Of a stretch of DNA of 64,000 nucleotides, positions 20,318-30,360 are shown piece by piece (the first letter of the stretch is position 1; every line of letters starts with the position of its first letter). The translations under genes were made by a program, and so were the position numbers. Below the pieces are notes generated by a model that was not told the origin of the DNA, did no database searches, and was given only the letters and a program-made list of their open reading frames with translations. This DNA is from Dactylonectria macrodidyma (lineage: Eukaryota > Ascomycota > Sordariomycetes > Hypocreales > Nectriaceae). The stretch spans positions 620,001 through 684,000 of the forward strand of contig JAGMUV010000031.1 in NCBI GenBank assembly GCA_020744425.1, given 5' to 3'.

Positions 20318-22863
20318 TTAGTGCCGTGCGACCATGCCGCATGCGTCACTAAAGAAACAATGCTGGAATATTAAATTCCATACAATTCTTAATACAGCAG
20401 ACATTTTCTCATGAAAAAATCTTTCCTTTTGACAAAGTACTGTGCAAGTGAATTTGGGCATTTTGTATGGGGAAATATTTTTTTTGCTTACCGGTAGGTG
20501 GGTATTACCGGCAGGTGGGTACTGCATGGTATTATGGGATCTCCATTCCCCATAAACTTGACAAATGGCGATAATCTCAGCATCTAGGTTCGTACGCAAC
20601 CCCGAGACCATCTTGCCAGCGGCTGAAAATAACCTCTCACACTCGGCTGACATCGGCTGGATCGTCAGGAAGTCCAAGGCCATCCTGGATAACCGAGGAT
20701 ATCTGCTTTGCTTAGTTATCCAGTAACCAATTGGATCACGAACGTCGCCGTCGCTGGCCTCACGATCCATCTGCCACGCTTGGTACTCGTCACCAACAAT
20801 AATTGCTGCGTATGCTGGTTTTGAGTTCGGCAGACGACTGTTCTTCTCGAAGGGGTTGAAAAACCGAGGTCTTTTTGCCGGTGGCTCGTCGTCGCCTCTG
20901 CTGCTGCTGGTTCTAACCTCGAGATGAGCGTAATCGGACAGCCAGACGTCGGCAACCATCTCTTTTGCCGTTTCAACCCAACTAGGATTATGAGCCCACG
21001 TTTCATCAAACCAGTCCCAACGATAAGCTGGATGGAGCGCCATAGCCGTATAGTAGATGGGCGTCTCGTCCAGCCGCTGATAATATTCATCCAGCTTATC
21101 CCAAGCAAGGTTGATTCCGATGCGGAAGTGCTCTGGATCAGGAAAGTCAGCAGCAAGCTGCTTATATCCTTCCAGTGTGTTAAGCAGCAACTCATAGCCA
21201 AGCACCACATCCCAGATATTACCATAGGAGCCAGTCCAGCCTTGCTTACGCCTTCGGATGTGTCCATCACCCTCAAGCGTCTTTACCACGGTCTCTAAAA
21301 CAGTCAGAATAGCCTCCAAATGGTAAAGAACCTCCCAGTCTTTGTCCGTTAGCTGATTCTCGTCTCGGAGGATGCGTGGTTTTTTTTGCCAACTTGGCTT
21401 GTGTTACTTGGCCAGTCTTTTTAGACCGATTTTCGTCCTCCCATTGCGCCTTATACTTGATCAGTAGGAGTTCGATAGAGGTTTTCAACCGTAGAGCCCT
21501 GCGGATCATGTAGAGTTGTGACAGCCAACGCGTGTCGTTGTCGATAATTAGCTTGAGTGGTTTCTTCGATCGGAGTTTAAGGGTGGTGGCGCGATTAATT
21601 TCGTCCTGTTAGATATACCGAGTTAATATGAGACGAATAGGATTTAGTTAAACCGCTTACCCTCTGGACCTCCTTGAACAAGTAAATCAGCCGGTGGCTA
21701 ATACGCACATCAACTACGATATTGTGTAACTTGCCAACTGGTCCTTTTTTGCGCCATTGAGCGTATTCAGTATCAGATAACGCTTCTGCGCCTGACAATT
21801 GCTTCTCGAACGCGTCGGCGTTTTTGCCAAATAAGAGCGCCTTGGCTGACAAGTTAATTGTGTGGCCAATACAGCGTCCTCGGCGCAGTCGGCCATCGAA
21901 CCCAAGTTCAGCACCAATGACCTCCATGGCAGTATCGTTGTTTTCTGCATTGTCGAGCGTGAAATAGCCAACCTTCTCTGGACCCACGCCAAGAGTGTGT
22001 AGGACGTCGAGAACCTCCCCACCGATCGTTGAGCCGAAGTGACGATGAGCCTCTGGAACTCCAATCATGATTTTGCATGGCCGATTCTTCTCGTCTCTGA
22101 AAAAACAAGCAATACCGTAGAGGGCAAGCTTATTTCGAGACGTCCAGCCATCAAATGAAATATGAAGGGCTCCAGGGGAGTTCCTCAGCACCTCGATAAC
22201 CGTCTGCTTGTGGCGGTTATACTCCTGAATGATCTTATATCGGACAGCCGTGGCAGTCAAGTTGGCGTGTTGGATGGAAACGGAGGGACTCAAATAGTCG
22301 AAGATTTCTCGGAGGATGGGGTTCTCGGCGAAGGAAAATGACTGGTTGCTACTGACGATTAACTCGACTAGCATACGCTGAAAATGTTGCTTATCAAAGC
22401 GTGAGATGAAGCTATTCGCGATATTCTGTTCCGTAGGCTTGTTGACGTCCAGTTTCAAAACAGAGGCAATAGTCGGCTGGTTCGATTTCAGTGCGCCTTC
22501 GGATTTGAGCTGTGCTGTGCTCTTTTTCTCTCCCTCTGGTGCTGGTGTTTTGTGCTCACGCCAAAGATGATTTGCCGCGTTCTGGAGACCTGAAGAGGTA
22601 AAACTCGCGATAATGGGACGATTTCCGAGGATACAGTCCTTGCAAGCCCATTTGCGTAAGCCATGACGTTGAATATCATAGCCAAAGTCCCACAGCCAAG
22701 AGCTAGTATCACGAGCGCGTTCTGACCAATTCCAGCCTCTGAAATGGCGAAAAAGACGGTCTTCGAGCTGCTGCTGTTGGCCTGGTTGGCCTGGCTGGTT
22801 GGCTGACATCAAATTTTTTTTTTGGCAAAAACAAAGCAGGAAATCTGTAGAAAACGCACTCAA
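20318..22863 (-). pseudogene. hAT transposase D (full-length but broken)
   Basis: The N-terminal part (22863-21660) has a BED-type zinc finger (WACKDCILGNRP ... NHLWREHK) and the hAT core LHISFDGWTSRNKLALYGI and RCIGHTINLSAKALLFG. A short intron is likely near 21,600-21,655. A one-base change in the T8 run at about 21,380 shifts the frame, and the protein resumes as DWEVLYHLEAILTVLE. The C-terminal domain follows (MALHPAYRWDWFDETWAHN, YWITKQSRYPRLSRMALD, SAECERLFSAAGKMVSG). The pogo element enters at 20,530 after GEWRSHN; the remaining codons lie at 12,258 and below. The last codons of the visible frame are therefore pogo sequence. Confidence 0.88.
20458..20529 (-). repeat. pogo 1 right terminal inverted repeat
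   Basis: Perfect inverse of the left repeat, followed directly by the TA target duplicate at 20,530-20,531. Confidence 0.93.
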
Positions 22864-23004
22864 TAGGGGTAGTTTCTCGTCAATATTATTAGATTAGCTG
22901 TAGGGGTGATCGACCTCGGCTAACTTGGGTCCAGGTACCTCGATTTAATGGGCAGTCATATACAAAAATAAGTACTATGAACCATACAGGGTCAGGGAAT
23001 ATCC

Positions 23005-23148
23005 CACTGTACCTAAATCCACCTAAATCCACTCCATTACATCCACTTTCGTGTCCAAGTGTAGTGGATTATTACGTAATCTGAGCGCCGACAAGTGGAT
23101 GTAATAGAGATGGGCCACTTATATGTGGTCCACGTGGATTTACAGTGT
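23005..23148. repeat. small imperfect inverted-repeat element (MITE-like or hAT end)
   Basis: cactgtacctaaatccac at the left pairs with gtggatttacagtg at the right. Internally, ctccattacatccactt pairs with aagtggatgtaatagag. The unit is about 144 bp without coding capacity. It could be a MITE, or the subterminal region of hAT D. No target duplication was established. Confidence 0.45.
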
Positions 23149-23570
23149 AGTGGGTTCGAGCCTTGATACTTCCTCCCTCAAGGCACAACTACGTTGTTGA
23201 CCCATACCCACGTTCGCCCCGTGATACCTACCCTGTTTATCGATGATGGTGCCTTTTGTGTTTTTCATACTAGATCCCGTATGGATATCGTATTCGTCTA
23301 GAATCGGACTTCCAATGACATTACAGATGCCTGTGGGGACGTGAAGGACGTTGCGCAGTCGTAGGATGCCATGGGATCGCGGGCCGGTAGCCCTCGGACT
23401 TCGTTTGACCGGAAGTTCGACCGTGCCGATCCCCACAACCGGCGTTTGAATCCCTCCCATCAAGTGGCCGACCGTGGAGTTAAGAGGTGTGTAGTCGGCG
23501 CCGAACCACGACCGATCCTTAGCGGCACTAAAATCGATTACCCGTTGGCATTGTGGGGCGAGACCGCCTA
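23140..23570 (-). pseudogene. retropepsin-like (copia-derived) fragment
   Basis: The minus-strand text DFSAAKDRSWFGADYTPLNS is followed by GIGTVELPVKRSP and LRLRNVLHVPTGICNVIG. It matches the protease-like segment of a fungal copia-derived protein family. It lacks both ends and abuts the truncated hydrolase at about 23,570, which suggests a rearrangement junction. Confidence 0.6.
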
Positions 23571-24476
23571 ATTAATATCCATGGCGGTGCTTTCATGCTG
23601 GGGTATTCCAAAATGGTCAACATGGACCAGATTGAGGACTGTCTGAGCCGGAAATGGATCGTCGTTGTACCAAATCATCGCCTATGTCCTCAGGTCAATC
23701 TCCTCGAGGGGCCTATACAAGATTGTCGCGATCTTCTTGCTTGGATTTATGACGGTGGCTTGCAAGCTTCCATCGGCTCTCAGACAGACATTTCGTATGC
23801 GCTTGACCTGGATCACGTATTCGCGTTTGGAACATCATCCGGTGGCACGCTAGCATTGAGTCTGGTGAGTACACTCCCATTTTCTCTTGGAATTTTAAGG
23901 ATAACTGAAGTTGACCGGACTATGCAGGGTTTTGGCGTTCCTCGTCCAGTGGCTGGCATTTTCGACATGTACGGGCCGTGCAGCTTCTCGGATCCCTTCT
24001 GGAAATCAACATTGACGGAAGTGAAGTCCAAGCTGCCCACTGACTTATCCCATGACTTCCTTAGCAAGGTCTTTAGTGAAGATCCTGTACCCATCAAGGG
24101 AGGCGTATCACTTGAAGGTCAACAAGTGGGAGGACCCAACTTTGATGATCCCCGCCAGGCGTATGCCTTGACGCAAGTTGCGAACGGAAAAGTCATGGAT
24201 GTGATTTTCCCGTCTGGGGATTGGGACACGGTTGATCCGATCAGAAATATCTCCAGCTCCTTCCCGCCTACATTTATTGTTCATGGCGATGAGGATCGAA
24301 TGGTGCCTCAATATCTTAGCAAGGGATTGCTCGAGAAGTTGACTGACAATGGGGTCAAGTGTGGATTTAGGGGCATCCCTGATGAGGGGCACACATTTGC
24401 AGCAAAGATGAAAGTTGGTTCTCAGACGTGGAACCTGCAGCGGGAGGGATTCGACTTTTTAGAGAGTTTGATTTAG
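23553..24476 (+). pseudogene. alpha/beta-hydrolase (esterase/lipase type), 5'-truncated
   Basis: The fold starts abruptly at INIHGGAFMLGYSK (oxyanion HGG). The nucleophile elbow is GTSSGG, the acid is in FIVHGDEDRMVPQYL and the base is in DEGHTF. A 63-nt in-frame GT-AG intron (23,865-23,927) removes text that does not fit the fold and joins ALSL to GFGVPRPVAGIFDMYGP. The N-terminal 30-60 residues normally found before HGG are absent, and the DNA upstream belongs to a retropepsin fragment on the other strand. It is therefore either a truncated pseudogene or a gene with an unrecognised upstream exon. Related proteins hydrolyse carboxylic esters, often next to aromatic-degradation genes. Confidence 0.65.
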
Positions 24477-25628
24477 TTGTATCCAATGGCAATTTGCCAT
24501 GTTCATGGCTGTTAGATATCTAACAATTGGAACTCTTCGCTCCTCTGAGACACGCTTAGCCGACAGCGTAATTATCGGTTACCCGAGACCATTTTCAAGC
24601 AGCCCTTTTCGTTCAACATTCCTCTCCCGCCTCTCTAGCCAAAAGATGACCGGTCTTGATATGACTCGTAGCCGTAAAGTACGGCGTCAAAAGTACCGAC
24701 GTGACCACGCCCCCCACTAGTCTCTGGCACCATGTCCGGAAGGGCCGAATATCGGCTTCCCGCTAAGATACAATAGCCAATTAGTTACTCAATGTCTGCT
24801 CCATTTCAACTGACTAGGTTCACGTGTTGAGCGCCTCCCCATGCCCTACCCCGCGTCTTCCCCGGTTTGAGATCTCTCGGCATCCAACAGGTGAGGACGC
24901 GATTGGCCATTTTCAACTCGATGTCCCGCTTAGTCAAAGCTCGAGTCGCGGCCTCTTTCTGTGAGAATCCGGAAAAGCCGGACTGTGGGGATTTGTCCCG
25001 AGGCTTCCGAGACGAGCATGGGCCCTGGATGTTTTGTCTACCCCGCAAACAAGATGTCGGGGGCTGGCATCGGCTTGACGAGACGGATGGGATTTATTTA
25101 ATGGATGGGTAAGAAGTTGGGGATGTGATGTCTGGTTCGAGACTGGTTCTGCATTAAGCGGAGTGTTCGGCGAGGAGACCGGGTGGAAGATGATGGGTGT
25201 CAGGATGTGACAGTGTTGCTGTAGTGGGAAGAGGCGAGCAGTGAACGTTCAAGACACTAACTGAGGTTCCGTGAACGATACTTTGTGGCTACAGAACACG
25301 GTCATAACGCCTGTCTTCTAGAAGAGTTGGTATCTTAATGCAAAAGATCCCGATTCTGATCCATCATCTCTCTCGACATCATGAAATAGCCATCCGAACG
25401 AAACGAAGAATATGAATGCCGTCTTTCTTTCCCATCCATCCATCCTCTTCCAGTGACAAATTCCCATCCACTAATAACCCCGCAGTATCCACATTCTCCA
25501 GGGCGAGCTGAAGCCGCGTCGTTTCCCCGCATTGAGAATTGGCCACTGGTGTTGAGTACGCCCACGATAAATCTCTTGCGCTCCTCATTACCTGCAAGCG
25601 CACTTTCGCACCCTTTCTGCCATTCCGA
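24477..25628. other. intergenic, no recognised gene
   Basis: Short open stretches on both strands carry no recognisable motif. A CpG-rich part at 24,800-25,110 and a pyrimidine-rich part close to 25,430-25,620 suggest the promoter of the following regulator. Confidence 0.5.
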
Positions 25629-28262
25629 ATGAATCCCTCCCCAGTACAGTCACGAAACCAGAGTCGAATTATGGACCGTCCCAACGAGATCCAGAAGCCG
25701 AGGCAGAAAACGCGCCGTCCTCGCGCTGTTCTGGCATGCGAGCTGTGTCGCACCAAGAAGAACAAATGCGACGAAGCCAATCCGTGCAGCTATTGCCGAC
25801 GTAATGAGGTCCCTCCACAGCAATCGGGCTCACACGAAGCTGATCATTGACGTAGAGAGCAACGTGGAATGCACGTATCGAGGATCCAATGGCTCCGTCC
25901 TCAATAAGCGACGGTTCACTCCCGAGTAGGCGCCATCTTAACATCTTTTTCTCCTCATTATCGCCACTAACACTCTCATAGATATGTGCGACAACTTGAA
26001 GAACAGGTCAAGACACTCCGGTCTTCATCAGATGCTCCCTCGGTCCTACCAGCGCCCACGCCCGGCACCGTCTTGACTCCCGGTGCTTTTTCCGATCCAG
26101 CATCACCGAAAGCGACTCCAAGCGTCGACGCATCGTCTCTCCATGGATCGATCGGCCAGAACAGAGACTGGGGTTACCAGGTGCCCTCGCCCAGCTGCAG
26201 CTCCAAGCAGAGCGCCCAGGAAATCTCGTCGGTCAACATGCATACCAGGAGCGTCGAGTTTTATGGCAGCTCGTCGTCCGTCGCGCTTCTCTCGCGCGTC
26301 CAGAGGAATGAGGATCGCGAGATGTTTCTGCCCGCCAAAGAACAGGAAAGCGGATCCATCGTCTCTAATCTTCACAACCCGCGATTCTCACCTAGCATGA
26401 TGGACGGCATTCAACAGTCCATCAACGCCAACCCTACGCCTCCGACGCCTGGTGTGTCGAGACATTAATTACCACAAATGCAGCGTCTTTCTCCACAGCT
26501 TCTTTTCTTCGAACCATTACATCCACCCGATCCTCGAGAAGCATCGATTCCTACAAAAATGCGAACAACTCTGGTCAGGCACCGATGCATCCCGAAGTAG
26601 CAGTTTCATCGCCCTCTATTACAGCATCTTGTCGCTTGGGGCCCTCATCAGTGTCCGAGAAGAGGAGCCAATCGACGGCATCCCCAATCGGCAATGGAGT
26701 CGGAAGTTCTTTGACGAGTCGCTGAGTCATTGCTATCGCATGGGTATGGTGACTGACTTAGAAATGGTCCAATGTTATTTCTTCCTGGTATGTCGCATTT
26801 TTGAATCTCAAGCCAGAATACTAACAGTTAGCAGGCCAAAATATGTCAGAATGAGTTGAATCCGCATTGTAAGTCCCCTGTTACCTGGGAGTGCGTCTTG
26901 ATTCCATGGCTAACAGACAGAGGGGCATACATGTATGTTGGGCAAGCTGTAAGGACAGCACTAGCCATCGGGATCAACCGCGAGCCTCCAGCGCATTTGC
27001 AAAGAGATGTCAAATCTGTCAAGGCCGAGTCACGAACATGGTGGTGAGTACCTCATTAAGATGACGGATGCCAAAACTGACCTTGTGTGCTTACCAGGGG
27101 CCTCTATTCACTCGAAATGTAAAAACGCCCAACTCCCCTGGGATATCTAAGACTGACTGTCGTAGGGAAATGTCATTTGCCATGGGTAGGCCCGACACAT
27201 TGGGCTCAGACCTCTATCATGACCGCCGACTCCCAGTCACATACGAGTCAATGGAGTCTGGCACAGTCCCATACCAACCGGAATTATTGGAACCGCCACA
27301 CTGCGCCATCATCAAGTACATGGTTGACTTTTCGCGGATAACGAGGGCTCTTTGCCTTGGCATCTATCTTTCCGACCTCTCGCTTCCCGAACTGCTGGCG
27401 CGAGCGAACCAGCTTGAACAAGATCTCAACCGATGGGTAGACAGTGTTCCGGAAGCGATTCGCCCTTCTCGGATCTTTTCCCGCAAGACGTCGCTGAAGA
27501 GCGTCAAGGATGCACAGTACACCAAGAGACAACGGCTCGTGATGACAATACGTGAGTCGAATTAGCCCCATGTTTCGTATCGTGGACTAAAAAACGCAGG
27601 GTACCATAATTTGAGAATTATGATGTTCGGATCCCTGTTGATCAATTCATCGCCTGGAGATAGGGCTTCTGTGTCTTGCTCCGAGGGCATCCAAAAGTGT
27701 CTGGATTCGGCAAAGCAAACAATCGACATCATCTATCATGTGTATCAACACCACGATTTCTTTCGGACCTGGTATGTCTGCACTTGAACTTGACACCTGG
27801 TTCCACTCTGTATTGCGAAACCCATTGACACATCTCCAGGTTTACAACATCACATACATCTCGTTCGCCACATCCATCATCCTAGTCTACCTCGGCCAAG
27901 GCGCATCGGACAGTGAGGTGCAATCCCTGTCCGGGTTCATAGAGATGGCCGTTGAGATTCTCGACACGATGGACGAGTGCGTTGTTGCGACAAAGGCAGC
28001 CGCAATTATACAGCATGCCCTGGCTCAGGCGCAGGACAAATCTGCATCACGCATCAACGATGGCGCGAGACGCGACGGGGCGCTTCCGTTCAACCACCAA
28101 TGGGGCCCCTTGACGCTGATTGATGAGGCGTTTGATGCAAATCTCATGTTTGATACGGGAGCTTGGGATGATATGGAGGCTTTACTGCGGTTTCTGGGAG
28201 GCCCGGTGTCTGGTGAGGTTATGGAGGATGAAAATGGTGAGGCGCAACTCGTTGGGCAATGA
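25629..28262 (+). pseudogene. Zn2Cys6 transcription factor 1 (fungal-specific), apparently frameshifted
   Basis: Exon 1 (25,629-25,800) and exon 2 (from 25,856) together encode the zinc cluster CELCRTKKNKC ... CSYCRQSNVEC with standard spacing. A dimerisation helix follows (YVRQLEEQVKTL, from 25,982), then a Ser/Pro linker. The fungal_trans domain has LYYSILSLGALIS, AYMYVGQAVRTALAIGINRE, LEMEMSFAMGRPDTLG and YNITYISFATSIILVYLGQG. Introns at 26,788-26,834, 26,869-26,916, 27,044-27,097, 27,119-27,165 and 27,552-27,599 join in phase. Two places do not: near 26,452 (after PTPPTPG) and at the last intron (27,772-27,839), where splicing leaves the frame one base off. Either the gene is decaying or a splice site was missed. 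The likely role is pathway-specific control of the neighbouring catabolic genes. Confidence 0.75.
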
Positions 28263-29461
28263 TGAACGCAGAAATGACGGATGTGATGACCCATTTTAGC
28301 GTCACTGACACTTCTACCACGACCGTATGGGAAACCGAGACCCAATGGGAGACCGCTTCCGAAGACGCAACCACAACCGAAGAGACCACGAAGACCGAAG
28401 ACTCGACGATCCGGGTCACAGTGTCCAACGTTGACACGGGAACGACAACAATCACAACGACTACGTATATCACGGATGCGGCAGCCCGACTAGCCAAACG
28501 AGCCAAGTTCGCCTACCCTACGAAGACGCAATGGCTCGATCCTTTGGACGCAAACCCGACAATGGCACCGACGCAGATCTTCAACATCAAGCCTGCCCAA
28601 AGCCTCAACGCCCTCGCAGAGGTGCTGCTTCGTCGCGGAGTTTGGATCGATCGGAGAGATACGGCTACAGAGACCAACTGGGTCACAGACACCTCGACGA
28701 CTACGGAGGTGGACACGACAACCCAGACGGAATGGCATACGGAGTATTCGACCGAGTTCGAGACGGAAAAGATTACCCTTACCAACTATGTCGACGCTAA
28801 GGAGATGGTCACGGTGACGAAAACCGAGACTAAACACGTTGACAACTCGGACTCGAACCCCGAGAGCTCGACATCGGACTTAAACTCAGATTCTGCGACC
28901 GATTCTTCAACTTCGACATCGACTTCGGATCCCGATTCTTCGGCGCTGGGCAACTCAAACAAATCGGACTCCAACAGCCTACCCATTGGAACCATTGTCG
29001 GCGCGGCTGTTGGTGGCTTTGCTGGCATCATCTTGATCCTAGTTGCCATATGGTGGTGCCGCCGTCGAAACCGCAACACTCATGGCCCGCCCCCTGTGGT
29101 AGCTGCTGGACACAACGACACCTACCACTTCCCACCTCCCGTTGCTGAGACGCAGAGCCCAAAGCCCCAAGTACCTGTGCCGCCAGTGCATACCCCTCCC
29201 GTAGGCTACGGGCACATTCCCCGCAATCACTATGAAGCCGATGGCGTTGGAGTGACGGCATGGACGCAGGAACAACGGCATAGAAGCACCAACTCATGGG
29301 GTTCGTCTCCGCCCCTGACATACGCGAGGAACACGCCGGGTGAACTATCTAGTACGCCGGCCCTCCATGGCCGGCATGCAGAGCTTGCCTCGTCGCCTCG
29401 TATGCATCCGTATGAGATGGCAGGCTCACAGGGGTATCATCAGCAAGAGTATGGAAGATAA
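28259..29461 (+). CDS. single-pass membrane protein with Thr-rich ectodomain
   Basis: The frame is open for 400 codons. Residues 1-245 are rich in Thr/Ser with repeated TSTTTxxETxTxW-like text (DTSTTTVWETETQWE, DTSTTTEVDTTTQTEWHTE), typical of O-glycosylated cell-surface regions. One membrane span lies near 248-272 (IGTIVGAAVGGFAGIILILVAI), followed by WWCRRRNR and a Pro-rich cytoplasmic tail. The topology resembles Wsc/Mid2-type wall sensors. No signal peptide is present at the start. The first ATG overlaps the stop of the upstream regulator by 4 nt, so the true 5' end is doubtful and may be missing or spliced from elsewhere. Confidence 0.65.
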   Translation: MMNAEMTDVMTHFSVTDTSTTTVWETETQWETASEDATTTEETTKTEDSTIRVTVSNVDTGTTTITTTTYITDAAARLAKRAKFAYPTKTQWLDPLDANPTMAPTQIFNIKPAQSLNALAEVLLRRGVWIDRRDTATETNWVTDTSTTTEVDTTTQTEWHTEYSTEFETEKITLTNYVDAKEMVTVTKTETKHVDNSDSNPESSTSDLNSDSATDSSTSTSTSDPDSSALGNSNKSDSNSLPIGTIVGAAVGGFAGIILILVAIWWCRRRNRNTHGPPPVVAAGHNDTYHFPPPVAETQSPKPQVPVPPVHTPPVGYGHIPRNHYEADGVGVTAWTQEQRHRSTNSWGSSPPLTYARNTPGELSSTPALHGRHAELASSPRMHPYEMAGSQGYHQQEYGR

Positions 29462-30360
29462 TAGACTATCGGTGGATGAGATACTCGTAGAGCAAGGTTG
29501 AAGACTGACATAGGATATCAAATTCTTTTCACGCATTATTGTGTTTTGTGCAACCTGCCTTGGAGGCTTGTACCAAGTCTGTGATCGATGCAGCATGCAT
29601 CCTGGGTCAGGCAATTAGTGTACCTTTGTCAACCTCTCTTTGTGCCCAATGTAAGTGATGCTATCATTCCAAGCAGGTCGAAATCCGTGACTGAGATCGA
29701 GTGATCTTCAGGAGCCATGTTGAGAATATTATGAAAGACTGTTTCGTATTTCCAGGGCCTCTTCAAAAGAATTAGCCATCTTCCAGTCCGGGGAGAATGT
29801 TTGAGGTTACGATTCAAAGTATCATCAATCCAAGAATCTACCTCTATATACTATGTAGTTTGTCATCTATCCTAGGGAACGTTCATCAATGCAACGACGA
29901 CAACAAGCGACACCAACGGACAGGCTTTAGGCCCGGAGCGCAAACTTGCTCTTAGCACCGTTATACTAGCTGCTTCCTGAAGAAGTTGGTGGCCTCGTAG
30001 CACATATTCTTCCATCTTAAAGAAGCTAAAAAAGCTGAAATTTTGGCAAGCGTGGTAGCATTAGGTGTTTGAGATGCTTAACTTGTGAAGACACTGTTTT
30101 TTTTTCTTTACATTATGCCAGCAACTCGTTCGACCTTGATGGAGCGGACAGATAAGTAAATAGTAGCACACATCCGGATGGAGGACCAAAGATAACTAGT
30201 AAAACCAAATGCAAAAGAAAACCGACAAGAGCAACAGTATGATGGGCCTAGAATCGAAGCCTAAGGCAACAGTGACTAAAAGAAACCACAGGTTCTACTA
30301 CATGTTGCTCTCTTCCTGTCCCCAATAACTAACTAGTTACAGCTTACGACACTTGACTCG
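29462..30360. other. intergenic, no recognised gene
   Basis: The membrane-protein gene and the transporter gene converge here. The sequence is AT-richer and lacks long frames, so I see only 3' untranslated sequence. Confidence 0.5.

Larger units (their letters stand above)
12261..20529 (-). mobile_element. pogo/Tigger-type DNA transposon 1 (contains gypsy insertion)
   Basis: The terminal inverted repeats 12,261-12,332 and 20,458-20,529 are identical over 72 bp and begin ccatgcagtacccacctg. Each is flanked by TA (12,259-12,260 and 20,530-20,531), the expected pogo target. Without the 6,058-bp gypsy element and its 5-bp duplication it measures about 2.2 kb, a normal size. It is inserted near the 3' end of hAT D. 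Each repeat holds a 17-bp tandem motif (tacccacct-ccggtaa twice). A related, dead copy lies at 40,403-42,301. Confidence 0.93.

Noticed and set aside
23140..23170. tRNA-like T-loop text (gggttcgagcc) near 23,151 and similar text near 61,629
   Set aside because: No surrounding cloverleaf stems could be formed, so they are not tRNA genes.
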